A stretch of 64,000 nucleotides of DNA, taken from assembly GCF_000314975.1 (NCBI RefSeq), contig NZ_BAEN01000049.1, forward strand, positions 62,001-126,000, read 5' to 3'. This stretch comes from Aliiglaciecola lipolytica E3 (GTDB taxonomy: Bacteria; Pseudomonadota; Gammaproteobacteria; Enterobacterales; Alteromonadaceae). Positions 27,388 to 37,614 of this stretch are shown here, piece by piece (position 1 is the first letter of the stretch; every line of letters starts with the position of its first letter). The notes under the pieces were generated by a model. That model did not search any database and was not told the origin of the DNA. It saw only the letters and a program-made list of their open reading frames with translations. A program made the position numbers and the translations under genes.

Positions 27388-28176
27388 ATGCACCCAGCAC
27401 TATGGATAAGTAAAACCGGACTTGATGCAGCACAAACAGATGTATCAGTTATTTCTAACAACCTGGCCAATGCCAGTACTGTAGGTTTTAAGAAAGATAG
27501 AGCCATTTTTGAAGACTTGCTTTATCAAAATATCAATCAACCCGGTGGTCGTTCATCGGCTGACACCGAACTACCTTCAGGTTTGATGCTTGGGGCTGGT
27601 AGTAAGGTAGTAGCTACACAAAAATCTCATACCCAAGGGAATATGCTAACTACTGAAAATGCGTTAGATATGTCAATTCAAGGGCGTGGTTTTTTTGAAA
27701 TTTTACAACCGGATGGCACTATCGCATATACCCGTAATGGGCAGTTTACCCTCAATGATCAAGGCCAAATCGTAACACCGGGTGCGGGTTTTCTTTTGCA
27801 GCCAAATATTACGGTGCCTGAAGATGCACAGCAAATAACCATTTCTCAAGATGGAGAAGTATCCGCCACTTTACGCGGGCAGGCAGATCCGGCCGTTTTA
27901 GGTCAAATAAGTTTATCAGATTTTATCAATCCAACGGGGTTACAACCTATTGGACAAAACCTCTATGTTGAAACGGCTGTTAGTGGTGCGCCATTGCAAG
28001 GTGTGCCTGGACTAGAAGGGTTAGGATCAGTGATTCAAGGCGCGTTGGAAACCTCAAACGTTAACGTGACCGAAGAATTAGTGAATCTGATTGAAAGTCA
28101 GCGATTGTATGAAATGAACTCTAAAGTGATCTCATCCGTGGACCAAATGTTAGGTCAGGTAATTCAGCAACTATAA
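27388..28176 (+). CDS. flgG: Flagellar distal rod protein FlgG
   Basis: FlgG forms the distal rod, the drive shaft passing through the P and L rings. It begins HPALWISKTGLDAAQTDVSVISNNLANASTVGFKKDRA and ends with the helix NVTEELVNLIESQRLYEMNSKVISSVDQMLGQVIQQL, both characteristic. GCGGAGG precedes the ATG. The stop overlaps the flgH start (TAATG). Confidence 0.97.
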   Translation: MHPALWISKTGLDAAQTDVSVISNNLANASTVGFKKDRAIFEDLLYQNINQPGGRSSADTELPSGLMLGAGSKVVATQKSHTQGNMLTTENALDMSIQGRGFFEILQPDGTIAYTRNGQFTLNDQGQIVTPGAGFLLQPNITVPEDAQQITISQDGEVSATLRGQADPAVLGQISLSDFINPTGLQPIGQNLYVETAVSGAPLQGVPGLEGLGSVIQGALETSNVNVTEELVNLIESQRLYEMNSKVISSVDQMLGQVIQQL

Positions 28177-28877
28177 TGGGCTTGAAAATGGCTAGATTTA
28201 CAGTTTTTCTGAGCATAGTTTCAATTTTGGGGTTGAGCGGTTGTGTGTCTTCACCCACAGTTGGACCATCACCTAATGATCCCATGTATGCACCCGTAGT
28301 CCCCGAAATGCCAGAGCAAAAAATCGCGCAAGATGGTTCGATTTTTCAGGCAGATATGGCAAATAGTATTTATTCAGATGTTAAAGCTCGTCGAATTGGC
28401 GACATCATCACCGTAAATTTGCAAGAAAATACCAGTGCGACTAAATCCGCAGGCACAACCACTTCAAAAGAAACCGATGTGAATGTAAATCCAATTATTG
28501 GATTAGGTGGTCAGGCTGTTAATTTAGGCAACCAAAGCATTCAATTAGGAATAGGTGCCGACAATGAATTTACAGGTGATGCTCAGGCTAATCAAAGTAA
28601 TAATTTAAGCGGTAATATTTCGGTCACAGTAATTCAAGTTCTACCTAACCAAAACTTGGTAGTGCGGGGTGAAAAGTGGCTAACGTTAAATAATGGTGAT
28701 GAGTATATTCGTTTAACTGGAGTTGTCCGTCCAGCCGACATTAGCCCTGCGAATGAAATCGAATCGACCAAAATTGCTAACGCACGTATTCAATACAGCG
28801 GCACAGGCACATTTGCTAACGCCCAAAAACAAGGCTGGTTAAATCAGTTCTTTTCTTCTGAATGGTGGCCATTCTAA
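28176..28877 (+). CDS. flgH: Flagellar L-ring lipoprotein FlgH
   Basis: FlgH forms the L ring in the outer membrane as a bushing for the rod. The signal peptide ends with lipobox LSGC (Cys23). The mature protein contains [21 protein letters not shown] and the C-terminal [29 protein letters not shown] stretch typical of the family. Its start overlaps flgG and its stop overlaps flgI, so all three are coupled. Confidence 0.97.
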   Translation: MGLKMARFTVFLSIVSILGLSGCVSSPTVGPSPNDPMYAPVVPEMPEQKIAQDGSIFQADMANSIYSDVKARRIGDIITVNLQENTSATKSAGTTTSKETDVNVNPIIGLGGQAVNLGNQSIQLGIGADNEFTGDAQANQSNNLSGNISVTVIQVLPNQNLVVRGEKWLTLNNGDEYIRLTGVVRPADISPANEIESTKIANARIQYSGTGTFANAQKQGWLNQFFSSEWWPF

Positions 28878-30001
28878 TGAAAATTCTAAACCTCCGTGCT
28901 GCTCTTATTTATATGTTGATGCTGTCTTTGGTTAGCCCTCTGACTTATGCTCAGCGGATAAAGGATTTAGCTTCCATCCAAGGTGTAAGAAGTAACCAAT
29001 TGGTGGGGTACGGGTTAGTTGTGGGGTTACCTGGAACCGGTGAACAAAGTCCGTTTACTGAACAAAGCTTCCGTACTATGTTAAGTAACTTCGGTATTAG
29101 CCTAGATTCTAGTGTAAAACCTAAAATTAAGAATGTGGCTGCAGTAGCAGTGCATGCAGAGTTACCTGCGTTTATGAAACCCGGTCAGACTATTGACGTC
29201 ACTGTTTCTTCAGTGGGTGAAGCCGCAAGTTTACGTGGTGGTACTTTGTTGCAAACATTTCTTAAAGGTCTCGATGGTAATGTTTATGCAGTAGCGCAAG
29301 GCAGCCTGGTGGTCAGCGGATTTGGAGCAGAAGGTGCTGACGGCTCGAAAATTGTCTCAAATACACCGACGGTTGGCCGAATCGTTAATGGCGCTTTGAT
29401 CGAACGCACGGTTCCTAGTGGCTTAATGCAGAACGATTTCTTGACGCTAAATTTAAATTATCCAGACTTTTCCACTGCTAAATCCTTAGCCGATACCATT
29501 AATAAGCGTTTAGGGGCAGATCCTGAAATGGGCTATACGATAGCCACACCAATAGATGCTGCTTCTGTAAGAGTGTCAGCACCAAGAGACGTTGGTCAAA
29601 GGGTAAGCTTTGTCGCAACGTTAGAAAACTTCACGTTTACCCCTGCTGATGCACCAGCGAAAGTTATTATAAATAGCCGAACTGGCACAATTGTAATTGG
29701 TAAAGATGTGCGATTGTTGCCGGCAGCCATTACTCACGGTGGATTAACTGTGACAATTTCAGAATATCAAACTGTGTCTCAACCAAACGCTTTGGGGCAA
29801 GGGCAAACTGCGGTGACTAACCAATCCATCGTCGATGTAAGTCTCGATGATAGCCGTATGTTTAAGTTTGATCCCGGCGTGAGTTTGGATGAACTGGTGC
29901 GTGCAGTAAACGAAGTAGGTGCTGCGCCAGGTGACTTAATGGCTATTTTAGAAGCATTGCAACAAGCAGGAGCTTTGCAAGGCGAGTTAATTGTAATTTA
30001 A
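28877..30001 (+). CDS. flgI: Flagellar P-ring protein FlgI
   Basis: FlgI forms the P ring in the peptidoglycan layer, helped by FlgA. A Sec signal peptide ends near LTYAQ, followed by [30 protein letters not shown], the family signature, and a C-terminal [31 protein letters not shown]. The ATG at 28877 is preferred because it overlaps the flgH stop (TAATG) and opens a normal signal peptide; an ATG 15 bases earlier adds MVAIL. Confidence 0.96.
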   Translation: MKILNLRAALIYMLMLSLVSPLTYAQRIKDLASIQGVRSNQLVGYGLVVGLPGTGEQSPFTEQSFRTMLSNFGISLDSSVKPKIKNVAAVAVHAELPAFMKPGQTIDVTVSSVGEAASLRGGTLLQTFLKGLDGNVYAVAQGSLVVSGFGAEGADGSKIVSNTPTVGRIVNGALIERTVPSGLMQNDFLTLNLNYPDFSTAKSLADTINKRLGADPEMGYTIATPIDAASVRVSAPRDVGQRVSFVATLENFTFTPADAPAKVIINSRTGTIVIGKDVRLLPAAITHGGLTVTISEYQTVSQPNALGQGQTAVTNQSIVDVSLDDSRMFKFDPGVSLDELVRAVNEVGAAPGDLMAILEALQQAGALQGELIVI

Positions 30002-30025
30002 CGCTGGTGAATAGTTGAAATTAGC

Positions 30026-30997
30026 ATGGAATTAAACAATCACATTAATCAACAACTTGAACTGTCACGCAATGTGCATGACGTGCAAGGTATTGATAAA
30101 TTGCGCCAAGCGGCGCAACGTGGTGACAAACAAGCATTAGATGAGGCAGCAAAGCAGTTCGAGGCGATTTTTGTACAGATGATGCTTAAATCTATGCGTA
30201 AAGCCCAAGATGCATTAGCGGATGAAGACAGTCCGTTTAATTCTCAACAGGTGAAGTTTTATCGTGACATGCATGACCAGCAATTAGCTGTTGATCTATC
30301 TTCTCGCGGTGGAGTGGGGATAGCTGAATTGATAGTGCAACAGTTGAGCCCCGGTGAGAATGGGTTTATGCCTGCCAGCGCGATCAGAGAAAATGCCAAT
30401 TTAGCTAACATGGTACGTCAGCCAAGCGTTGATTTCTCTGACCCAACAAATACCGCCGACTCGCAATCAAGCCAAGCGAACAATGCTACAAAACAAAGTG
30501 CTTTTGCGTCTCCTTCAGAGTTTATGCAAACTTTATTGCCTCATGCTCAGGAAATAGCGCAAAAAATAGGAATCGATCCCAGAGCGTTGCTGGCTCAGGC
30601 GGCAGTTGAGACCGGTTGGGGGAAATATATGATCCACACCGGAAGTGGTCAAAACACCCATAATTTATTTGGTATCAAAGCAGATAATCGTTGGCAAGGC
30701 GAGTCTACCGCGATCAATACAGTAGAATTTCAACAAGGCATCGCTAAGCAACAAAAAGCCCAATTTAGAAGCTACGATTCTTTTGCCGATGGTTTGCAAG
30801 ACTACATTTCTTTTGTGACCGAAAATCCAAGGTATCAGCAAGCTCTAGAGAAAGTCAGCGACCCCAAAGCGTATTTTAACGCGCTGCAAGACGCCGGTTA
30901 TGCTACTGACCCTCAATACGCTGACAAAATACTGTCAGTGTTAAATAGTGAGACATTTAAGTCTGCTTTATCGTTTGGAAACCATCATGTTGAATAA
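30026..30997 (+). CDS. flgJ: Rod-cap muramidase FlgJ
   Basis: FlgJ caps the rod during assembly and locally opens peptidoglycan. The N-terminal rod-binding domain (about 35-95) contains AAKQFEAIFVQMMLKSMRKA. After a Ser/Asn-rich linker the C-terminal glucosaminidase domain (about 165-320) has LLAQAAVETGWGKYMI with the likely catalytic Glu and LFGIKADNRWQGES. Length 323 is normal for the two-domain form. Confidence 0.95.
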   Translation: MELNNHINQQLELSRNVHDVQGIDKLRQAAQRGDKQALDEAAKQFEAIFVQMMLKSMRKAQDALADEDSPFNSQQVKFYRDMHDQQLAVDLSSRGGVGIAELIVQQLSPGENGFMPASAIRENANLANMVRQPSVDFSDPTNTADSQSSQANNATKQSAFASPSEFMQTLLPHAQEIAQKIGIDPRALLAQAAVETGWGKYMIHTGSGQNTHNLFGIKADNRWQGESTAINTVEFQQGIAKQQKAQFRSYDSFADGLQDYISFVTENPRYQQALEKVSDPKAYFNALQDAGYATDPQYADKILSVLNSETFKSALSFGNHHVE

Positions 30998-31012
30998 TGA
31001 GGTATATCCACA

Positions 31013-33109
31013 GTGATTAAAGCGGCCGATCTTTATACCATAGCAACCAGTGGTGTGCGTGCGAGTAATCAGCTATTAGCAACCACGAGTAACAATATTG
31101 CAAACGTAAACTCGGAAGGGTATGTGCGTGAACGCACCACTTTCGATAGTCAGCTTGTTGGTGGTGTCGGACGTGGCGTCACTGAGCGAGTCATCAATAC
31201 GTTTGCTCAAAATCAATTGCGCCGCGACACAACCCAAGTCGGCGAGTTCGAAACATATTTTCAACGCTCTTCAGTGCTAGACAATATATTCGCGAGTGAA
31301 GCCAATAGCTTATCTAGTAGCATGAGTCGTTTTTTCAGTTCTATGCAAACGGCCAGTGATGAGCCCACTAACATGGCTGCTAGACAATTAGTACTAGGTG
31401 AAGCCAACGCATTAGTAGGGCAAGTGAGTACGTTATCCAAATTCATGGACGACAAAGAAAAAGAATTAAACTATGAGCTAGATGCGACGATTAATGAGGC
31501 AAATAAATTAATTGAAACCATTGCGGAGCTAAACGCCAATATTCGGGTAGCGGAGGGAAATAACCTCTTTGATGAACCTGGGGTGCTGAAAAATGAGCGT
31601 GACAATGCAATTTTGAAGTTAGCCGAAATTATGTCGATTGAGACCAGAGACAATGGCAGAGATGATGGTTCAGTTATGGTGAATTTAACCTCTGGTGAAT
31701 CGCTGGTGTTAGAGGATGGTTCTTTCAACCTGTTTCAATTAAGCGGTGATCCTGATCCTGATTATCGAAACTTGTATCTTGCAAGTACAGGCAAACCAAC
31801 GACGTTAAGATTACCTGAACAAAATCTAGGTGGACAAATTGGTGGTTTATTCCGTTATCGCGATGAAGTTCTGGCAGAAGGGCAACGTGAACTTGGACAA
31901 ATAGCCATAGCGCTTACAAGTGCCGTTAATCAACAAAACAGATTAGGCATGGACTTCGATCAGCAACTCGGCGGTAACATATTTTCAAATCCTGAATTTC
32001 AAGGATTAAACTATGCGGCCAACTCAGACTTATCACTCACCATGAATGGCAGAGTGGCTGAAGATGGTGCTAGTAATATTACAGCGGCTGATTATTTAGT
32101 CGAAATTACTGGCACTAATTCTGGTACACCAGATACCGTGGATATTACTGTCACGTTAGTCAATCCAGACGGTTCGTTTGTTACTGATGTTGATGGTAAC
32201 GCTATTACACAGGCATACACTGGATTAGACGCAGAGAACAATACGTTTACAGAAGTCATTGGCGGTCTAGAATTAGAGTTCCCCAATGGTGATAGTTATG
32301 CCGTTGGAGATCAGTTTTTATTTCAGCCAACCAAAAGCACAGGGCAATCAATCGATGTCATTATGACTCGACCTGAGGATATTGCGTTGGCCTCGCCGTT
32401 TCGCGTAGATAGTAATTTAGATAACTTGGGAGATGCGAGATTAACTGATTCCAGTATGAGCAATACGTTTGTAGATGCAACTCTGACCGACCCAAGAGCA
32501 TCCGCATTTGATGGTAATGGCGGTTTTGTCGCTGGAAGTCCAGCTAGAATTGTGTTTAACAGTGAAACCGAATTTGAAGTGTTCGATGAAGCCAATAATT
32601 CGTTGGTCGTTGTATCTAATATTTCAGATTATAATAATCTTATGCAGCAAGCTGCTAATGATGCTGGGTGGCCATTTAATGCCTTACCTGATTTTCCGGG
32701 GTACGATTTTAGCTTGCAAGGAACTCCCGTTGCTGGTGATGAGTTTACGATTGCTTATAATACCGACGGTGTTGATGACAATCGTAATGGGTTAGAATTA
32801 GCAGGGCTTCAAGATCAAGACATCATGCAGCAAAACAATAATGGAGGCGGCAATTTAGTGACGTTCCATGAATCTTACGCCAACATTGTAAGTTCTATTG
32901 GTGCAAAAACTGCGTCAGCAAATATTTCATTGCAAGCTGCAGAGGCGATGAAAACGCAATCAAGCGATTGGTTTCAATCTGTCTCAGGCGTGAATTTGGA
33001 TGAAGAAGCAGCAAATTTAATACGGTTTCAACAATCCTATGCGGCATCAGCACGGATTTTGACAACCGCGAGAGAGTTGTTTGACACCATTTATAGTGTC
33101 ACAAGGTAA
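31013..33109 (+). CDS. flgK: Hook-filament junction protein FlgK (HAP1)
   Basis: FlgK joins the hook to the filament. The N-terminal D0/D1 helices (TIATSGVRASNQLLATTSNNIANVNSEGYVRERT) and C-terminal helix (VSGVNLDEEAANLIRFQQSYAASARILTTARELFDTI) are characteristic. The 698-residue length is on the long side because the central beta-rich domains are expanded. The start is GTG with GAGG upstream. FlgN is its likely chaperone. Confidence 0.95.
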   Translation: MIKAADLYTIATSGVRASNQLLATTSNNIANVNSEGYVRERTTFDSQLVGGVGRGVTERVINTFAQNQLRRDTTQVGEFETYFQRSSVLDNIFASEANSLSSSMSRFFSSMQTASDEPTNMAARQLVLGEANALVGQVSTLSKFMDDKEKELNYELDATINEANKLIETIAELNANIRVAEGNNLFDEPGVLKNERDNAILKLAEIMSIETRDNGRDDGSVMVNLTSGESLVLEDGSFNLFQLSGDPDPDYRNLYLASTGKPTTLRLPEQNLGGQIGGLFRYRDEVLAEGQRELGQIAIALTSAVNQQNRLGMDFDQQLGGNIFSNPEFQGLNYAANSDLSLTMNGRVAEDGASNITAADYLVEITGTNSGTPDTVDITVTLVNPDGSFVTDVDGNAITQAYTGLDAENNTFTEVIGGLELEFPNGDSYAVGDQFLFQPTKSTGQSIDVIMTRPEDIALASPFRVDSNLDNLGDARLTDSSMSNTFVDATLTDPRASAFDGNGGFVAGSPARIVFNSETEFEVFDEANNSLVVVSNISDYNNLMQQAANDAGWPFNALPDFPGYDFSLQGTPVAGDEFTIAYNTDGVDDNRNGLELAGLQDQDIMQQNNNGGGNLVTFHESYANIVSSIGAKTASANISLQAAEAMKTQSSDWFQSVSGVNLDEEAANLIRFQQSYAASARILTTARELFDTIYSVTR

Positions 33110-33117
33110 TTTGGACA

Positions 33118-34344
33118 ATGACTAGAATATCCACTAATCAATTGTATGACAGAAGCATCAATTCAATTACCCAAAATCAGGGGACCTTGTCTGATGTGCA
33201 ACAACAATTAGCATCAGGTAAAAAGTTGCTGCGTCCTTCAGACGATCCTGTCGGTGCAGCCCAAGTCGTCCGACTTACTGAAGATCTAGATAAAATTACC
33301 CAATACAAGCGCAATAATGATTTGCTGACCAATTCTTTACAGCAAGAAGAAGTGGTACTGAGCAACATTAACAGTGCGTTAGATAGAGCTAGACAGTTGA
33401 TGATCCAGTCTGGAAATGGGGTTTATGACAAAACGGATTTAGAGGCTATTGGTATCGAAATTGGCGCTATCAGAGATGAAGTATTTGGCTTAATGAATAC
33501 GCAAAACTCTAACGGCGAATATATTTTTGCGGGATTCCAGTCGCAAACCGAAGCTTTTAGCTATAACCCATCTGCCAGTGGCGAGAAATACACGTTTTCT
33601 GGTGACGACGGTGTGAAAAAGATTCAGGTGTCAGATGCGGTTAGTATACAAGCAAACAGTTCTGGAAAATCGGTGTTTGAAAATGTTCAGGCTAGATTGA
33701 ATTTTACCGTGACGGGGCAAGTTGGGATTAGTTCTATCGAAACTAGAATCACTGAACAATCTGCGTTTGATAAGTTTCACAAAACTAATTATGACGCAGT
33801 GACACCTGCGAACAATCAATTTCAAGCAACAATTCTAGCCGGTAACCAAATCCAAATTGATAATGTGGGCAGTGGGAATACCGTTGCCACGGTTAATTTT
33901 ACTTCAGGACAGCCATTTGTTTTTAATGGAATGGAGTTTGATGTTAGCGGCAGTGTAGGGGATACATTTGATTTTCAATTGGACAAGCCCGAAAAGAATA
34001 ATATTGCAGAGACATTAAATAATTTTTATCTGGCACTTAATGATGGTGAATTAACAGATAAAGAACTCAACGAAGCTATTTCTGACGCATTAGTGGGAAT
34101 CGACAACGGCTCAAAATCATTGGCGAATGCTACGTCCTCGTTAGGTGGCCGGTTAAATGTGGCCGAGTCGGTTTTAGAATCTAATTTAGACTTGGAAATT
34201 GCCAATAAATCAGCTCGTTCTAATATTGAAGATGTGGATTATGCTGAAGCAGTGTCTGAGCTAAGTAAACAAGAAACAGCCCTGCAAGCTGCCCAAGCGA
34301 CCTTTTCAAGAGTAACCGGTCTTACTTTATTCGATTATATCTAA
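33118..34344 (+). CDS. flgL: Hook-filament junction protein FlgL (HAP3)
   Basis: FlgL sits between FlgK and the filament. It begins MTRISTNQLYDRSINSI with QQQLASGKKLLRPSDDPVGAAQV, the standard HAP3 N-terminus, and ends with NIEDVDYAEAVSELSKQETALQAAQATFSRVTGLTLFDYI. Length 408 is normal. Last gene of the flgF-L operon; it converges with the beta-propeller gene 13 bases away. Confidence 0.95.
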   Translation: MTRISTNQLYDRSINSITQNQGTLSDVQQQLASGKKLLRPSDDPVGAAQVVRLTEDLDKITQYKRNNDLLTNSLQQEEVVLSNINSALDRARQLMIQSGNGVYDKTDLEAIGIEIGAIRDEVFGLMNTQNSNGEYIFAGFQSQTEAFSYNPSASGEKYTFSGDDGVKKIQVSDAVSIQANSSGKSVFENVQARLNFTVTGQVGISSIETRITEQSAFDKFHKTNYDAVTPANNQFQATILAGNQIQIDNVGSGNTVATVNFTSGQPFVFNGMEFDVSGSVGDTFDFQLDKPEKNNIAETLNNFYLALNDGELTDKELNEAISDALVGIDNGSKSLANATSSLGGRLNVAESVLESNLDLEIANKSARSNIEDVDYAEAVSELSKQETALQAAQATFSRVTGLTLFDYI

Positions 34345-34357
34345 AGTTAAGGTAAAG

Positions 34358-35287
34358 CTATTCGTCCAGTTGGGCTAAATATATATGGCTTTGATTATCG
34401 ATGTGACTGGAATAATAACTTACATACAACTGCCCATCGTGTTGTACCATCCCGGCGTAACTGCAATCACCGCCTGACGGCAAAACATCTATTAGTTGTA
34501 GCTTTTTAGTCTCTAGATTTAAGTTCCACAGCGCTGTTTTAAATCGTTTGTTGAGCCAAGCTCGCCCACACACAAATACATTTTTCTGGTCTTTGGCTAA
34601 TATCACTGGCGCACCAATATACTCCCCAAGATCAAACCACCGCCACCGTCGATAAGGCGCTTTGGCATGGCCAATTTGTGCAGTGAAAGAGTCGGCATCC
34701 CTACGCACGACCGCGTATAGATCTCCATTTTGCATAAAACACAAATCGCTTTCATTTGGATAACCTAATCCGTGAGTCGCTAAACTCATTACGTTCGGAT
34801 TAATGCATTCGAACGTGCGTAGAGGGTTGCCTGCGTATAAGTTCAATTGTTGCTGTGCTCGGTTGTATGCTAAACCATAAGCTTGTCCTTGTTGCCAACG
34901 AATTCGCCATACCCACCAGTTTTTTTCAGCAAACCAGTGTGAGCCTGACCAACTTAAACCGTCTAAAGAAAACCAACATAGTGAACGACTGTACCGCCAT
35001 TTCCCGTGTTTAGAATAACATCGCGAATAGGCGGTCATTAATAATTTACCGTCAGGGGTTATCGTCAGTTTAGGATCGCGTAAATCACAATTGTGGATTT
35101 TGATTAGCGTCGTGTTAATTACCTTTCCGTAAAAATCACAGCTAATAATTCGAACACCGCCATCAATACCCATGTGATCGGTTGCTTCTCTGAAACTTAT
35201 GAAAAGCTGGTCTTTGAACAGACACATATCTGTGAACGCATTATGTTTAGGTCGATTCCAAACCGACTTTGTCCAATTAATTTTCAT
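34358..35287 (-). CDS. Sialidase-like (BNR/Asp-box) beta-propeller protein
   Basis: The roughly 309-residue product has repeated beta-strand blocks and motifs reminiscent of the sialidase superfamily: an Arg-containing FISFREATDH near residue 30, CDLRDPKLTITPDGKLLM near 68, an Asp-box-like SLDGLSW at 107-113, and SGGDCSYAGMVQHDGQLYVSYYSSH near the end. No signal peptide or membrane segment is visible, so it should be cytoplasmic. The start is uncertain: the ATG at 35287 is used, a TTG at 35326 would add 13 residues, and neither has a ribosome binding site. It lies between flgL and the flagellins on the opposite strand. The fold is fairly likely; activity and substrate are unknown. Confidence 0.6.
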   Translation of the reverse strand: MKINWTKSVWNRPKHNAFTDMCLFKDQLFISFREATDHMGIDGGVRIISCDFYGKVINTTLIKIHNCDLRDPKLTITPDGKLLMTAYSRCYSKHGKWRYSRSLCWFSLDGLSWSGSHWFAEKNWWVWRIRWQQGQAYGLAYNRAQQQLNLYAGNPLRTFECINPNVMSLATHGLGYPNESDLCFMQNGDLYAVVRRDADSFTAQIGHAKAPYRRWRWFDLGEYIGAPVILAKDQKNVFVCGRAWLNKRFKTALWNLNLETKKLQLIDVLPSGGDCSYAGMVQHDGQLYVSYYSSHIDNQSHIYLAQLDE

Positions 35288-35354
35288 TTTAAAAATTTTT
35301 TTAGCTAAAAAGCTATTGAATCTCAATTAATTACATTTTGCAAAGCGGTAATTT

Positions 35355-35381
35355 TTTGCCGATTTGAAAAAAAACGGCAAA
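35355..35381. repeat. Inverted repeat between the propeller gene and flagellin 1
   Basis: TTTGCCG and CGGCAAA (7 bp) are separated by 13 bases, followed by TTTT on the plus strand. It may end read-through from upstream just before the flagellin 1 promoter. Confidence 0.4.
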
Positions 35382-35388
35382 TTTTAGT

Positions 35389-35415
35389 TAAAGGGATTTT
35401 TCAATCCGTCGATAC
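35389..35415 (+). promoter_or_regulatory. Sigma-28 promoter of flagellin 1
   Basis: TAAA, 15 bases beginning with G, then GTCGATAC matches six of eight bases of GCCGATAA at the right spacing. The leader of about 120 bases has a CCAGCG-AAA-CGCTGG hairpin at 35505-35519 and the sequence GGACTGAGAGTGTAGGAG containing the ribosome binding site. Confidence 0.75.
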
Positions 35416-35542
35416 CCTATTCGAGAGAGCCAGTAACACCAATTTATTTTTTGAATAAATTGATGTTCTTGAATGTGTTTTTTAACCGCCGAGTTTTTCG
35501 GTTGCCAGCGAAACGCTGGACTGAGAGTGTAGGAGATATCCC

Positions 35543-36367
35543 ATGGGATTATTCGTCAATACCAACGTTTCGTCTTTAAATGCGCAACGTCAATTATTTG
35601 ATTCATCAAACCGATTAGGCACGTCTTTTGAGCGTTTGTCTTCAGGTTTCCGTATAAACCGTGCAGCGGATGATGCTGCTGGTTTGCAAATCACAGACCG
35701 TTTGACCACTCAGGTCCAAGGTCTTAACCAAGCCGTTAGAAATGCCAACGACGCAATTTCATTAGCGCAAACTGCTGAAGGCGCGTTAGGTGAGGTAACT
35801 AACTCACTTCAACGTATTCGTACTTTGGCTGTTCAGTCTCAAAACGGTATTAACACTTCAGCTGACCGCTTAGCGCTTCAAAAAGAAGTTTCAGCATTAA
35901 AAACTGAGATTTCGCGTATCGCTACAGATTCTCAGTTTGCCGGTGTTGATATTCTAACTGGTGGCTTCTCTGCCGCATTCCTTGTGGGTGCGAATGGTGG
36001 ACAGACTATATCTATTAACTTGTCTCGTACGGGTGGATATGGTGCCTCTGGTTTAAGCCTTAGTGACACGTCTGTGGCATCTATTGCAGAATCTTCTGCT
36101 GCCCTTACCGCAATTACTGCTGCAATTTCAACTGTAGGAGCTGTGCGTGCCGATTTAGGTGCGTTACAAAACCGTTTCCAATCAACTATCAGAAACCTAA
36201 GTAATATTTCTGAGAATGTTGCCGGCGCTCGTTCACGAATTCGTGATACGGATTTCGCCACAGAAACGGCTGAATTGACACGTAATCAGATTATCCAACA
36301 GGCAAGTTTAACTGTATTGTCTCAGGCTAATCAGCGTCCACAATCAGCGCTTCAGCTTCTAGGTTAA
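35543..36367 (+). CDS. Flagellin 1 (type A)
   Basis: This is a filament subunit with only the D0/D1 domains: N-terminal [19 protein letters not shown]...[19 protein letters not shown] and C-terminal [45 protein letters not shown]. At 274 residues it lacks outer D2/D3 domains. Between about residues 170 and 195 lies a Ser/Thr-rich, variable segment, the probable surface-exposed and glycosylated part. It is nearly identical to flagellin 4 outside this segment. The start MGLFV is preceded by TAGGAG. A two-hairpin 3' end follows. Confidence 0.95.
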   Translation: MGLFVNTNVSSLNAQRQLFDSSNRLGTSFERLSSGFRINRAADDAAGLQITDRLTTQVQGLNQAVRNANDAISLAQTAEGALGEVTNSLQRIRTLAVQSQNGINTSADRLALQKEVSALKTEISRIATDSQFAGVDILTGGFSAAFLVGANGGQTISINLSRTGGYGASGLSLSDTSVASIAESSAALTAITAAISTVGAVRADLGALQNRFQSTIRNLSNISENVAGARSRIRDTDFATETAELTRNQIIQQASLTVLSQANQRPQSALQLLG

Positions 36368-36437
36368 TAGAATACGATTGGGAAATTAAAGCCAGGGGGT
36401 AGTGATTCTGTTTTTAATGGCCCGAAACGTAGTGAGT

Positions 36438-36494
36438 GCGCTCTTTCTCTCCTAACGTGAGAGCGCTTAGCCGGCTTTTTAAGTCGGCTTTTTT
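36438..36494 (+). terminator. Double-hairpin 3' end of flagellin 1
   Basis: First hairpin GCGCTCT/AGAGCGC at 36438-36466, loop ending CTCCTAACGTG. Second hairpin AGCCGGCTT/AAGTCGGCT at 36469-36489, followed by six T. The second is a clear intrinsic terminator; the first recurs near 39.1 kb. Confidence 0.85.
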
Positions 36495-36548
36495 CTCAAC
36501 TTAACCATTTGATATTTATAGGAAATAATATTTAGCGTTAAAATTTGC

Positions 36549-36576
36549 TAAAGGATTTTTCGATCCTGTTCGATAA
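36549..36576 (+). promoter_or_regulatory. Sigma-28 promoter of flagellin 2
   Basis: TAAA, 16 bases beginning with GG, then TTCGATAA. The -10 matches six of eight consensus bases, but the spacer is one base longer than in the flgM and flagellin 1 and 4 sites. Confidence 0.6.
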
Positions 36577-36731
36577 AGATTGCAAGAGCGATGTACAAAC
36601 TAAAAAAATAATAAGTACACGCCTAAATAAGTGACGTAACAAAACTAATAATAGCGCACTTAGAATCACCGCAAAGACCACTAATAATAAAAATAGGTTT
36701 GGCGGCTTGCATAAATCGTTAGGAGAAAAAA

Positions 36732-37574
36732 ATGTCTTTATTCGTCAACACTAATGTGTCGTCGTTGAATGCAACTCGTCAGCTATTCACGTCGAACAAT
36801 AATCTAAGTACCGCGTTTGAACGCTTGTCATCCGGTTTTCGCATCAACAATGCGAAAGACGATGCTGCTGGTCTGCAAATATCCAATCGACTTACCACGC
36901 AAATTCTTGGCCTTAATATGGCGGTAAGAAATGCAAATGATGGTATTTCACTTGCGCAAACTGCAGAAGGCGCATTGGCCGAAACAACTTCTGCCTTGCA
37001 ACGTATTCGTGTACTGGCAGTACAATCTCAAAATGGTATTAATGGATCCGCTGATCGATTAGCACTGCAAAAAGAAGTGTCTGCTTTAAAACAAGAAATA
37101 AGTCGTATTGCCGCAACGTCGCAATTCGGAGGCGTAAATATTTTAGGTGGAAGTTATTCATCTGCATTCTTGGTTGGTGCCAATCCAGGTCAAACTATCA
37201 GCGTTAATATCTCAAGACCAGGTGGTTATGGGACGTCTGGCTTATTTGGTGACCAGAGTATTGCTGCAAATTTAATTTCAGTCGCAACTGAAGCTGATGC
37301 TTCTCGAGCAATGACAGCGGTACTTGGAGCGATTTCTATTATAGATGCTAAGCGTGCCGACTTGGGGGCGATTCAAAACCGATTCCAGTCCACAATTCGT
37401 AATCTAAGTAATATTTCGGAAAATGTTGCTGCTGCTAGATCGCGTATTCGTGATACGGACTTTGCTGTAGAAACCGCTGAATTAACACGCTGGCAGATTA
37501 TACAGCAAGCTAGTATCACAGTGTTAGGGCAAGCAAATCAACGTCCTCAAGCTGCATTGCAATTGCTGCAATAA
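36732..37574 (+). CDS. Flagellin 2 (type B)
   Basis: A D0/D1-only flagellin of 280 residues, beginning [19 protein letters not shown] with [26 protein letters not shown]. The central variable part (GLFGDQSIAANLISVATEADASRAM) differs from type A. The C-terminal helix has ELTRWQIIQQ with Trp where the others have Asn or Ser, and ends QLLQ rather than LLG. Its closest relative here is flagellin 3. TTAGGAG precedes the ATG. Confidence 0.95.
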   Translation: MSLFVNTNVSSLNATRQLFTSNNNLSTAFERLSSGFRINNAKDDAAGLQISNRLTTQILGLNMAVRNANDGISLAQTAEGALAETTSALQRIRVLAVQSQNGINGSADRLALQKEVSALKQEISRIAATSQFGGVNILGGSYSSAFLVGANPGQTISVNISRPGGYGTSGLFGDQSIAANLISVATEADASRAMTAVLGAISIIDAKRADLGAIQNRFQSTIRNLSNISENVAAARSRIRDTDFAVETAELTRWQIIQQASITVLGQANQRPQAALQLLQ

Positions 37575-37614
37575 CGGAGCATAAATCATGAAATATGATG
37601 CTGAGCAAGCAACA

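Larger units (their letters stand above)
36368..36731 (+). other. Noncoding stretch between flagellins 1 and 2
   Basis: It holds a conserved 15-base motif GCCAGGGGGTAGTGA at 36391, a hairpin whose loop contains CTCCTAACGTGAG, the flagellin 1 terminator, and the flagellin 2 sigma-28 promoter with a long A-rich leader. No open frame of interest. Confidence 0.7.
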
